A DNA stretch of 14,145 nucleotides from an uncultured Microbacterium sp. (GTDB lineage: Bacteria > Actinomycetota > Actinomycetes > Actinomycetales > Microbacteriaceae): NCBI GenBank assembly GCA_937988695.1, contig CALKHM010000313.1, positions 1 to 14,145 of the forward strand, given 5' to 3'. The notes beneath the pieces are model-generated. The model saw nothing but the letters and a program-made list of their open reading frames with translations, made no database searches and had not been told where the DNA came from. Every line of letters begins with the position of its first letter. The stretch's first letter is position 1. Below, piece by piece: positions 1 to 6,365 of this stretch. Made by a program: the position numbers and the translations under genes.

Positions 1-200
1 GTGTCCTTCGTCACGACTACGCTCCTTCGCTTCAAACGCCGTGGGTACTTCCTCGTACCGACTGTGCGCACGGACCGCTCGTCCGTGAGACCCCGTCGTC
101 CCCTCTCGGGGCGCCTCCCCATGATTGCTTAACTCATCTTGCGGTGTCAACAAGCGTTTTACGCTCATATAGACCGAGAATTTGGAGAAATATGAAGGCA
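1..200. other. Left-edge region without a confident gene
   Basis: No gene can be supported here. Frame 1 on the plus strand stays open from the edge to a TAA at 130-132, so it could be the last 43 codons of an upstream gene, but it is rich in Arg, Ser and Pro and matches nothing I recognise. On the minus strand an ATG at 123 also opens a frame to the edge, equally Arg-rich. Three short hairpins follow one another: GGTAC/GTACC (44-48, 55-59), CACGGAC/GTCCGTG (69-75, 81-87) and CCCCG/CGGGG (91-95, 107-111). They could be a transcription terminator of an upstream gene or a structured RNA. From about 120 the base composition becomes clearly more AT-rich. TCCTTCG occurs twice, at 4-10 and 23-29. 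Confidence 0.3.
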
Positions 201-241
201 GTCAAGTCTTATATGCGCAGAACACGCATATAAGACTTGAC
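201..241. promoter_or_regulatory. Perfect 17-bp inverted repeat, probable operator of the DeoR cassette
   Basis: Arms at 201-217 and 225-241 are exact reverse complements (GTCAAGTCTTATATGCG and its complement) around a 7-base loop. The right arm contains the TTGAC of the predicted -35 box, so a protein bound here would block transcription of the cassette. A dyad just upstream of an autoregulated DeoR-family gene is the expected place for its operator. A transcribed hairpin is the alternative if a promoter further upstream is used. Confidence 0.6.
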
Positions 242-265
242 GTCTTGAGGGCCAACGAGTAGAAA
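237..265 (+). promoter_or_regulatory. Predicted sigma-70-type promoter of the DeoR cassette
   Basis: TTGACG at 237-242 and TAGAAA at 260-265 are separated by 17 bases, an ideal housekeeping promoter geometry. Transcription would start near 271-272, exactly at the second ATG of the repressor gene (272) and downstream of the first (266). The transcript may therefore be leaderless. The -35 box lies in the right arm of the 201-241 inverted repeat. A weaker TATAGA at 168-173 could be a second -10 box. Confidence 0.5.
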
Positions 266-1105
266 ATGAGCATGACCGTCGACGACGAGCGGAGCCAGAA
301 GCGCCGCGATCTGAAGGGCGATGCGCGTCGCGGACGCATCCTCGCGATGCTGCAATCGCGACCGACCGGCGATCTGAGCGTCGAGGAACTGTCCGAGAAG
401 CTTGACGTCTCCCTCGCGACCGTGCGCAGAGACCTCAACCGCATGCGTGAACTCGGCACGATCGCGCGGACCTACGGCGGCGTCGCGCTCATGCGCAGCG
501 TCGAGGTCCCGGTACGGGACCGCCAGACCTCTCACCGTGCGGCAAAGACGGCCATCGGCCGGTTGGCCGCCGAGCTGGTCTCACCGGGCGATCTGATCAT
601 CGTGGATGCCGGAACCACCACTGCTCGGTTCGCCGCATGCCTCGGCGATCTCGATGACCTCACTGTCGTGACGAACGGGATCGGCGTGATCAACAGCGTG
701 CTCGACGGTGCTCATCCCGGTCCGGATGTCATCGTGCTCGGGGGGCAGCTGCGCAGCATCAACGAGACGATCGTCGGCGCCGTGGCGCAGGAGATGCTCA
801 CCGGCGTCCGTGCCTCGCGCGCCTTCATCGGCACCGATGCCATCGACCCGCAGCACGGAATCGCCTCCCGCACGTTCTCGCAGAGCATCCTCAAGAAGCA
901 GATGATGGCCAGCTCGAGTGAGATCGTAATCCTGGCCGACTCGTCGAAGCTGGGCGGCGGCGACTTCAGCCATTGGACCCCACTGACCCGGTCGTGGACG
1001 CTCGTTACCGACGCCGACGCCGACGAGCACGCGCTGGAGCGCGCACGCCTGGCCGGCGCCACTGATATCCGCATCGCTGAGATCGCCGATGCAAGACACC
1101 CCTGA
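266..1105 (+). CDS. DeoR-family transcriptional repressor
   Basis: This 279-residue protein has the two-domain plan and usual length of DeoR-family sugar repressors. Residues about 24-78 form the winged helix-turn-helix (LSVEELSEKLDVSLATVRRD, then the wing around RTYGG). The C-terminal half is the DeoRC effector domain, with the phosphosugar-binding signature DAGTTT, then TNGIG, LGG, and FIGTDAID followed by ADSSK. The family usually represses its own operon and is released by a phosphorylated sugar intermediate. That fits its place as first gene before a dehydrogenase, an aldolase and a kinase. The start is uncertain. ATG 266 has only a distant GAGGG, whereas ATG 272 fits a leaderless start from the TTGACG/TAGAAA promoter and would give 277 residues. 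The next gene starts 13 bases after the stop. Confidence 0.9.
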   Translation: MSMTVDDERSQKRRDLKGDARRGRILAMLQSRPTGDLSVEELSEKLDVSLATVRRDLNRMRELGTIARTYGGVALMRSVEVPVRDRQTSHRAAKTAIGRLAAELVSPGDLIIVDAGTTTARFAACLGDLDDLTVVTNGIGVINSVLDGAHPGPDVIVLGGQLRSINETIVGAVAQEMLTGVRASRAFIGTDAIDPQHGIASRTFSQSILKKQMMASSSEIVILADSSKLGGGDFSHWTPLTRSWTLVTDADADEHALERARLAGATDIRIAEIADARHP

Positions 1106-1118
1106 CGAAGGACTGACC

Positions 1119-2150
1119 ATGCGGCACGCGCAGCTGTACGCCCCCGACGATCTACGAGTCGAAGAGGTGCCGGTGCCCCGGCTCGAACCTGGTGACGTCC
1201 TCATCCAGGTTGATGCGGCGCTGTTGTGCGGCACCGACGTGCGGATCTTCAGCGGCACCAAGAGCCGCAATGTGAGCTTCCCGACCGTGCTCGGTCACGA
1301 ATTCGCCGGGCATGTCGTCGACCACGACGGGGCGCTTCCCGACGGCGTCCGCATGGATCAACAGGTCTGCGTCTATCCTCTCGTCCCCTGCGGTCAGTGC
1401 GTTGCCTGCCGACGCGGGCACGAGAACATCTGCCGCTCGCGTGTCGCCTTCGGCTACCAGCTCCCCGGTGGCTTGTCGCAGTTCGTCCGCGTTCCGGCGA
1501 ACGCTCGCCAGAACATTGTTCCCCTCGAAGGCGTCTCGGCGTCGGAAGCAGCGATCGTCGAACCGACGGCGTGCGCGTACAACGGTCAGAAGCTCGTGCG
1601 CTCGAGTGAGGCATCGACGCTCCTGGTGGTCGGCTGCGGACCACTGGGTCTCATCCACATCCGGCTGGCCAAGGCGCTCGGCGTCGCCAACGTCGTGGCC
1701 GTCGACCCGATCGACGCACGGCGGGAGGTGGCCAGGGCTTCGGGTGCCGACCTCGTCCTCGCCCCGGGAGACGACACCGCCGAGCAGATCAACGCGTGGA
1801 GCGGTGGGGGCATCGACGTGCTCATCATGGCCGTCGGCCGTACCGACGCGCTCGTCCCCTACCTCGGCGCTCTCGCGCCCGGTGCCCGGGTCTCGGTGTT
1901 TGCCGGGTTCCCCTCCTCCGCTGTGCTGGAACTGGTCGCGAACGACGTCCACTACAACGAGTGGGAGTTCGTGGGCGCCTCATCCTGCCGACTGGACGGA
2001 TTTCACGCGGTCTCCGACCTCATCTCGAACGGCAGGCTGCAGGTCGCCGATCTGATCGGCACCGTTCTGCCGCTCGACCGCGCCGAAGAAGCGCTCGCGC
2101 TGGCCGCCTCCGGAAACGACATGCGCGTCGGTGTCGACCCCTGGCGCTGA
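1119..2150 (+). CDS. Zinc-dependent medium-chain alcohol/polyol dehydrogenase
   Basis: This 343-residue protein belongs to the medium-chain dehydrogenase/reductase family (sorbitol/threonine dehydrogenase type), which oxidises a secondary alcohol to a ketone with NAD(P). The catalytic zinc ligands are visible as C37, H60 and E61 (CGTD...GHEFAGH). The structural zinc is held by C91, C94, C97 and C105. The Rossmann nucleotide loop is GCGPLG at 172-177, and D196 at the end of the second strand favours NAD over NADP. I place the start at ATG 1119 because AAGGA lies six bases upstream and the protein then begins with the usual first beta strand (MRHAQLY). An in-frame ATG at 1089 would overlap the repressor gene and adds ten residues without a ribosome site. 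It probably catalyses the first, oxidative step of the cassette. The substrate cannot be read from the sequence. Confidence 0.9.
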   Translation: MRHAQLYAPDDLRVEEVPVPRLEPGDVLIQVDAALLCGTDVRIFSGTKSRNVSFPTVLGHEFAGHVVDHDGALPDGVRMDQQVCVYPLVPCGQCVACRRGHENICRSRVAFGYQLPGGLSQFVRVPANARQNIVPLEGVSASEAAIVEPTACAYNGQKLVRSSEASTLLVVGCGPLGLIHIRLAKALGVANVVAVDPIDARREVARASGADLVLAPGDDTAEQINAWSGGGIDVLIMAVGRTDALVPYLGALAPGARVSVFAGFPSSAVLELVANDVHYNEWEFVGASSCRLDGFHAVSDLISNGRLQVADLIGTVLPLDRAEEALALAASGNDMRVGVDPWR

Positions 2151-2205
2151 ACGGCAGCATCCTCGCCCTTGAATTTCAACGCATCACACATCCCAAGGAG
2201 ACTTC

Positions 2206-3039
2206 ATGTCCGATGACACTCTCGCCCTCAACCCCACCGGGACCACGTCCGCGCTCGGGCGCGAGCTGCGCATTCGGCGCATCTTCGGCGCAGACGGCCG
2301 GACCGTCACCGTCGCCCTCGATCAGGCCGTTCCGCGCGGCGTCGCTCCGCGGCTGGCGTCGATGAGATCCACGTACGACGCCATCGCCACCGGGCTTCCC
2401 GATGCAGTGACGGTGACCAAGGGCATCGCCGGTCATCTGTTCGGCGGACGACGCATCAGCCACCCTGGGATTCTCAAGGCGTCGATGTTCTCGGTCGACT
2501 TTCACCCCACCTACGACGCCGCCATCGGCTCGGTCGACGACGCGATCCGTCTGGGTGCGGATGCTGTGGCCGTCGGCATCTCGGCAGGCTCCGCGAACCA
2601 GGTCGCGATGTTCGAGATGCTCAACGGCATCGTCGAACGGGCGCATGGCTGGGGCATGCCGGTCGTCTGTCACGCGTACCCGAGCGGCGAACTGTGGGGC
2701 GATCGGAAGGGATCGACGGAGTCTGTCCTGTATGCGTCACGTGCCGCGGCGGAGTTGGGCACGGACATCGTCAAGACCTGGTACACCGGGTCGACCGAGG
2801 AGTTCCGCCGGGTGGTCGAGGGGACGCCCGCGATCGTGGTGGCCGCCGGCGGTGCACCGGCGAAGGCGCCTATCGACGTGCTGGTCCAAGCAGCCTGCGT
2901 CGTCGACGCGGGCGGGCGAGGTCTGACCGCCGGCCGCAATGTCTGGCAGGCCGAGAACCCCGGCAAGATGGTGCGGGCGCTGAAGGCCGTCGTGCATGAC
3001 GGCCTCAATCCCTCCGAGGCCGTGAAGCTGCTGGCCTGA
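2206..3039 (+). CDS. Class I aldolase of the DhnA/LsrF (DeoC/FbaB) family
   Basis: This 277-residue TIM-barrel aldolase resembles archaeal-type class I fructose-bisphosphate aldolases and LsrF. K190 in DIVKTWYTG matches the Schiff-base lysine, Y158 in AYPSG matches the acid/base tyrosine, and D39 in ALDQAV matches the conserved active-site aspartate. GGA (215-217) and GRNVWQ (243-248) are the phosphate-binding loops. The usual DHG after the first strand is DQA here, which is unusual and suggests a changed substrate or reaction. AAGGAG at 2195-2200 lies five bases before ATG, a strong ribosome site. The gene sits 55 bases after the dehydrogenase and 26 before the kinase, so the likely role is cleavage of a phosphorylated ketose or related acid. 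A thiolase-type reaction as in LsrF is possible. Confidence 0.85.
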   Translation: MSDDTLALNPTGTTSALGRELRIRRIFGADGRTVTVALDQAVPRGVAPRLASMRSTYDAIATGLPDAVTVTKGIAGHLFGGRRISHPGILKASMFSVDFHPTYDAAIGSVDDAIRLGADAVAVGISAGSANQVAMFEMLNGIVERAHGWGMPVVCHAYPSGELWGDRKGSTESVLYASRAAAELGTDIVKTWYTGSTEEFRRVVEGTPAIVVAAGGAPAKAPIDVLVQAACVVDAGGRGLTAGRNVWQAENPGKMVRALKAVVHDGLNPSEAVKLLA

Positions 3040-3065
3040 CGTCCCCCTCTCCAGGAGTCTCAACG

Positions 3066-4541
3066 ATGAGCACGTACCTTGGCATAGATCTGGGCACCAC
3101 GGCGACCAAGGCCGTCATCATCGAGCCCGACGGAACGGTGGTCGCGCGATCGCGGGTGCTGCACGCCGATGCCCGGGCGATCGGGCCGGGCCGGGTGGAT
3201 CCGGGGGCATGGATGAAGAGCGTGGAAGCCGCCTGTGCCCAGCTCGGTCCAGTGATCGCCAAGGTCAGCGCCGTCGGCTTGTCCGCGCACAGTCCGACGG
3301 CGCTGCTCTATGATCGTGACGGCACTCCGCTGGCTTCGGGACTGACGTGGGATCATCCGGACCTGCCAGACGTGGTCGCCGGCCTTGCCGGGTCGCGTGA
3401 CGGTGAGGAGGCGGAGCTCGCCGGCAACCGGGTGTCGCCTGCCACCTTCATGATCGCCGCGTACCCCTTCTTCGCCGAGAACGAACGCGACGCACTGGCG
3501 AGCGCCGTCGAGCTGGGGTTCGTGGGCAGCTGGCTCGGACGCTGGATCACCGGGGAATCGGCGTTGGATCCCACCCAGGCGTCGTATACCGGTGCGTTCA
3601 CCTCCACGGGTGGCCGCCTCCGGTGGCTCAGCGCGTTCCTCGAACGTGCGGGCATTCCACAGGAGCGGCTCCCGCGACTCCAGGGTTCGCTCACCACCCT
3701 GGGAACCGTCCACACCGCCGCCGCGAAGCGGCTCGGCGTTCCGGCCGGCATCCCCGTGATCGTGGGCTCCGCCGACACGCCGGCGGCCTCTTTCGCGCTC
3801 GGCGCGGCGCCCTCCGGCATCCCGCTGCTGCTCATGGGCACGACCCATGTCGTCTCGAACTGTCTCGACGCACCTGACAACCGGGCGCTCGCACTGCAGC
3901 GCTCCGACGTGCGGGAATCGCGGTGGCTGATCAACGGCGTGACCAATGGCGGCGACGCGCTGGCTGCGGGGGCGCGCCTGCTCGGCTTGGGCACCGGAGC
4001 CGCCTCGGTGAAGGCGCTGGTCGCAGCGGCCTCCCGCGCAACACCGTCCGAGGCCGCCACCGCGCCCGTCTTCATCCCGCACGTCATGCCGGAGCGCGGG
4101 CCGCTCTGGCTCACGGAGCCTTGCACCGCCCTCGTCGGGTTCGACGCGCACACCTCCAGTGCGGCTGCCGCGCGTGGCGTGCTGGAGGGCGTTCTGTTCG
4201 TCGACCGGATGGTGGTGGACAGCTGCGTCCACGCCGATCAGGGCGAGCTGTATCTTTCGGGGGCGTTCGGAGACGACACGGCGATGTCACAGATGATCGC
4301 CGATGCGCTCGGTCGGGAGGTCCGGGTGGTCGATGAGAGCAATCTCTCGGCCGTGGGCGCTGCGGGCATGGCGTCAGAGGTCGTCGAGGGACGCCGCATC
4401 GGGCTGCCCGGCTCGCGCGCGATCGTGCCGCGTGACCAGTGGCGCGAGGTCATCGACAAGCGCTGGACACAGTTCGTCCCGATCTGGGAGCGGACGGTGG
4501 GCAGGCCGGCGCTGGAACCGCTGGCGCCCGCCGACGCGTAG
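3066..4541 (+). CDS. FGGY-family carbohydrate kinase
   Basis: This 491-residue protein has the length and both actin-like domains of FGGY sugar kinases (xylulokinase group). The N-terminal phosphate loop GIDLGTTATK is at residues 6-15. SADTPA holds D237, which corresponds to the catalytic base (D233 in E. coli XylB). GTTHVV follows as the second phosphate motif. The C-terminal domain shows ARGVLEGVLF and an adenosine-binding region SGAFGDD in place of the usual GGGA. It should transfer phosphate from ATP to a sugar or ketose in the cytoplasm. AGGAG at 3053-3057 gives a ribosome site eight bases upstream. It is the last gene of the cassette. FGGY kinase plus DhnA aldolase recalls LsrK/LsrF of AI-2 processing, but no Lsr transporter or regulator is nearby, so I do not assign that function. 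Confidence 0.88.
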   Translation: MSTYLGIDLGTTATKAVIIEPDGTVVARSRVLHADARAIGPGRVDPGAWMKSVEAACAQLGPVIAKVSAVGLSAHSPTALLYDRDGTPLASGLTWDHPDLPDVVAGLAGSRDGEEAELAGNRVSPATFMIAAYPFFAENERDALASAVELGFVGSWLGRWITGESALDPTQASYTGAFTSTGGRLRWLSAFLERAGIPQERLPRLQGSLTTLGTVHTAAAKRLGVPAGIPVIVGSADTPAASFALGAAPSGIPLLLMGTTHVVSNCLDAPDNRALALQRSDVRESRWLINGVTNGGDALAAGARLLGLGTGAASVKALVAAASRATPSEAATAPVFIPHVMPERGPLWLTEPCTALVGFDAHTSSAAAARGVLEGVLFVDRMVVDSCVHADQGELYLSGAFGDDTAMSQMIADALGREVRVVDESNLSAVGAAGMASEVVEGRRIGLPGSRAIVPRDQWREVIDKRWTQFVPIWERTVGRPALEPLAPADA

Positions 4542-4588
4542 GCGAGGACGCCGGGCGCCACGGACCCCCGGCTCCCGGCTCGCTCGCC
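4541..4588. terminator. Possible bidirectional terminator hairpin between convergent genes
   Basis: The short gap between the kinase and the convergent aminopropyltransferase-like gene can fold. GGCGAG (4541-4546) pairs with CTCGCC (4583-4588), and inside a 3x3 internal loop GCCGGG (4550-4555) pairs with CCCGGC (4574-4579). There is no clear T run on either strand, so its use as an intrinsic terminator is only plausible from its position. Confidence 0.35.
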
Positions 4589-4591
4589 CCG

Positions 4592-5458
4592 TCACCGTCC
4601 GAACAGGGACGTGTTCGGCCTCGGCGAGGGGCGGGCCGTGGCATCCGTCACCGGCGCCAGCGTCCCGGCGAAATCGTCGATCTCGCGCCCCTGGGCGACC
4701 TTGGCCGGATGCGGACCGGCAGCCATGAGCCGAGGCAGCCACTGCGTGGGCAGGGCGGCAGCGGATGCCGCGACCACGAGATTGCCGAAACGGCGGCCCT
4801 TCAAAGTCTGCACCTCGGCCAACACAATGACGTGCTCGAGCACCGCACGCACGGTGGCGACCTGCTGACGCGCGAAGCCGAGCCCGGCGCCGTCGGCGAC
4901 GTTGACGAGGAGCACGCCGTCGGCAGCCAGCAGCGCTGCCGCCGTCCGATAGAACTCGACGGTGGTCAAGTGGGCAGGGGTCTGGGCACCCGCATAGACG
5001 TCGCAGACGAGGAGGTCGACGGCTCCGGCCATGCTCTCGGGCAGCCGATGGATGCCGTCGCGGGCGTCGCCGATGCGCACGCGGATCGCGGCTCCGCGCG
5101 GCAGGGGGAGGTGCTCGCGCACAAGGTCCCACAGCGCCGGCTCCAGCTCGATCACCTGCTGTCGCGACCCGGGCCGGGTGTGCGCGATGTAGCGCGGGAT
5201 CGTGAGGGCTCCGGCTCCGAGGTGCACGGCCGTCAGCGGCTGACCCGGCATGCGCAACTGGTCGATGACCGCGCCCATGCGGGCCACGTACTCGAAATGC
5301 AAATGGGTCGGATCGTCGAGGTCGACGTGCGACTGAGGCGTATCGCCGACCATCAGCTCAAAGCCGCTGGTGTAAGGGCTGGGGACGACGCGGGCGATCG
5401 TCCCGTCCGAGAGCCGCGCGTGCGGGGCGTCCTCGTCGCGCTGCCTGGTCCTGCCCAC
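4592..5458 (-). CDS. Spermidine-synthase-like (aminopropyltransferase/methyltransferase fold) protein
   Basis: This 288-residue cytoplasmic protein has the spermidine synthase domain on a Rossmann methyltransferase fold. HLGAGALTIPRY (79-90) is the nucleotide-binding motif I region, IELEPAL (103-109) carries the acidic residue for the ribose, IGDARDG (129-135) follows, and VCDVYAG (151-157) puts D153 where aminopropyltransferases have their catalytic aspartate. The usual DxxDP form is not kept, so true polyamine synthesis is doubtful. Proteins of this kind are common, stand-alone and mostly uncharacterised in actinobacteria. The start is GTG at 5458, supported by TAGCCT ending six bases upstream, the spacing of leaderless actinobacterial genes. 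There is no Shine-Dalgarno sequence. It is divergent from pxpA, and the tail from about residue 270 is Pro/Ser-rich and probably disordered. Confidence 0.8.
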   Translation of the reverse strand: MGRTRQRDEDAPHARLSDGTIARVVPSPYTSGFELMVGDTPQSHVDLDDPTHLHFEYVARMGAVIDQLRMPGQPLTAVHLGAGALTIPRYIAHTRPGSRQQVIELEPALWDLVREHLPLPRGAAIRVRIGDARDGIHRLPESMAGAVDLLVCDVYAGAQTPAHLTTVEFYRTAAALLAADGVLLVNVADGAGLGFARQQVATVRAVLEHVIVLAEVQTLKGRRFGNLVVAASAAALPTQWLPRLMAAGPHPAKVAQGREIDDFAGTLAPVTDATARPSPRPNTSLFGR

Positions 5459-5470
5459 GCGGACAGGCTA
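5459..5470 (-). promoter_or_regulatory. Predicted -10 box of a leaderless transcript (minus strand)
   Basis: On the minus strand TAGCCT (5470-5465) is followed by exactly six bases and then the GTG start at 5458. A TAnnnT box six to seven bases before the start codon with no ribosome site is the usual signature of leaderless genes in actinobacteria. The expected -35 position falls inside the left arm of the 5483-5567 palindrome and is not a good TTGACA match. Confidence 0.45.
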
Positions 5471-5482
5471 CCCGGGGTGGGC

Positions 5483-5567
5483 GTTCAGAACTCATCCACT
5501 TCGTGCGTCGACGACACGAATCCAGGTCGTACAGGCATCTGCGGCATGGATTGGATGAGTTCTGAAC
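5483..5567. repeat. Palindromic element, copy A, 16-bp perfect arms
   Basis: GTTCAGAACTCATCCA (5483-5498) and its exact reverse complement (5552-5567) enclose 53 bases. The interior holds a second hairpin, TTCGTG (5500-5505) with CACGAA (5515-5520), and a TCCA/TGGA pair (5521-5524, 5547-5550), so the single strand could fold as a forked, clover-like structure. A second copy with nearly the same arms and spacing is at 7187-7268. It sits between two divergent promoters, so it could be an operator, but the copy inside a coding sequence suggests a dispersed repeat. Confidence 0.8.
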
Positions 5568-5592
5568 AGGCCTCCCGCAGCATCCGACGGTC

Positions 5593-5604
5593 TACCGTGG
5601 GCAT
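5593..5604 (+). promoter_or_regulatory. Predicted -10 box of leaderless pxpA
   Basis: TACCGT at 5593-5598 is followed by six bases and then the ATG of pxpA at 5605. There is no Shine-Dalgarno sequence in front of that ATG. The arrangement mirrors the divergent gene on the other side of the palindrome. The -35 region (about 5570-5575) is weak. Confidence 0.45.
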
Positions 5605-6360
5605 ATGGACGAGATCGACCTCAATGCCGACCTCGGCGAGACCGTCGACGGGGTTCCGACCGCCGACGACGAGGCGATGTTCGCCGTGATCTCCAGCGCG
5701 AGCATCGCATGCGGCGGTCATGCGGGCGATGCCGCCGCCATGCACGCGGCCGTCGAGCGCGCCGCCCGCACGGGGGTGGCGATCGGCGCGCATCCGTCCT
5801 ATCCGGATCGCGCGGGTTTCGGCCGGGTCGCCCTCGCGATGGAGCCGGCCGAACTTCGCTCGACGATCGCCGAGCAGCTGGATGCGCTCGCCGGAGCGGG
5901 CGCGGATGTCCGCTACGTCAAGCCCCACGGCGCTCTATACCACCGGGCAGGCTCGGACCAGGAGACCGCCGAAGCCGTCGTGCAGGCCGCGGCCGAGCTC
6001 AGCAGCACGCTCGGGCGGGCCGTCCCGATCCTCGCGCAGGGGAGTGCCCTCGCCGATGCGGCGGCAGCGGTCGGCCTGCCGTTCGTCATCGAGGCGTTCC
6101 TCGATCGCGGATACCTTCCCGATGGCACGCTGGTGCCGCGCGGGCAGTCGGGCGACCTGCTGCACGACCCGGCGGCGGCCGCCGCCCGTGCCGTACACCT
6201 GGCGCGCGAGCGGGAGGTGGTGGCGGCCGACGGCACAGTGGTGCGCGTGGATGCCGCATCCCTGTGCGTGCACGGGGACACCGCCGAGTCGGTGGCCATG
6301 GCCCGCGCCGTGCGCGCGGCGCTGGATGCCGCCGGCATCGCCGTGCGCGCCCCCTGGTGA
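5605..6360 (+). CDS. pxpA: 5-oxoprolinase subunit A (LamB/YcsF family)
   Basis: This 251-residue protein is the usual length for PxpA. Its family signatures run in order: DLNADLGE (5-12), ACGGHAGD, GAHPSYPDRAGFGR and VKPHGALYH. PxpA works with PxpB and PxpC to open the ring of 5-oxoproline (pyroglutamate) using ATP, giving glutamate, which clears a product of spontaneous glutamine and glutathione breakdown. The partner subunits follow directly as a fused gene, starting six bases after this stop, so the two are surely co-transcribed. Translation probably starts leaderless at ATG 5605. The order A then B-C differs from the B-C-A order seen in many bacteria, but the set is complete. Confidence 0.95.
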   Translation: MDEIDLNADLGETVDGVPTADDEAMFAVISSASIACGGHAGDAAAMHAAVERAARTGVAIGAHPSYPDRAGFGRVALAMEPAELRSTIAEQLDALAGAGADVRYVKPHGALYHRAGSDQETAEAVVQAAAELSSTLGRAVPILAQGSALADAAAAVGLPFVIEAFLDRGYLPDGTLVPRGQSGDLLHDPAAAAARAVHLAREREVVAADGTVVRVDAASLCVHGDTAESVAMARAVRAALDAAGIAVRAPW

Positions 6361-6365
6361 CCACG

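Noticed and set aside
1..132. Partial open frames at the left edge on both strands
   Set aside because: Both are short and Arg-rich with no recognisable protein features, so neither can be called as a gene.
1089..1118. Earlier in-frame ATG (1089) as start of the dehydrogenase
   Set aside because: It overlaps the repressor gene and lacks a ribosome site, whereas ATG 1119 has AAGGA at the right distance and gives the family N-terminus.
3060..4232. 390-codon open frame on the minus strand opposite the FGGY kinase
   Set aside because: It is an antisense shadow of a well-supported kinase. It is rich in Arg/Gly/His/Asp, has no family motifs and no ribosome site.
2206..4541. Assignment of aldolase and kinase as an AI-2 (LsrF/LsrK) system
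   Set aside because: No Lsr transporter, LsrR or LsrG nearby. The regulator is DeoR-type and the aldolase has a changed DHG motif.
266..4541. Sulfoquinovose (sulfo-EMP) cassette by analogy with YihT/YihV/YihW
   Set aside because: The kinase is FGGY-type, not PfkB-type, the dehydrogenase is a zinc enzyme, and no isomerase or sulfosugar transporter is present.
4439..5689. 416-codon plus-strand frame across the spermidine-synthase-like gene
   Set aside because: It runs through a kinase end, an antisense gene and the palindrome without motifs. It is a shadow.
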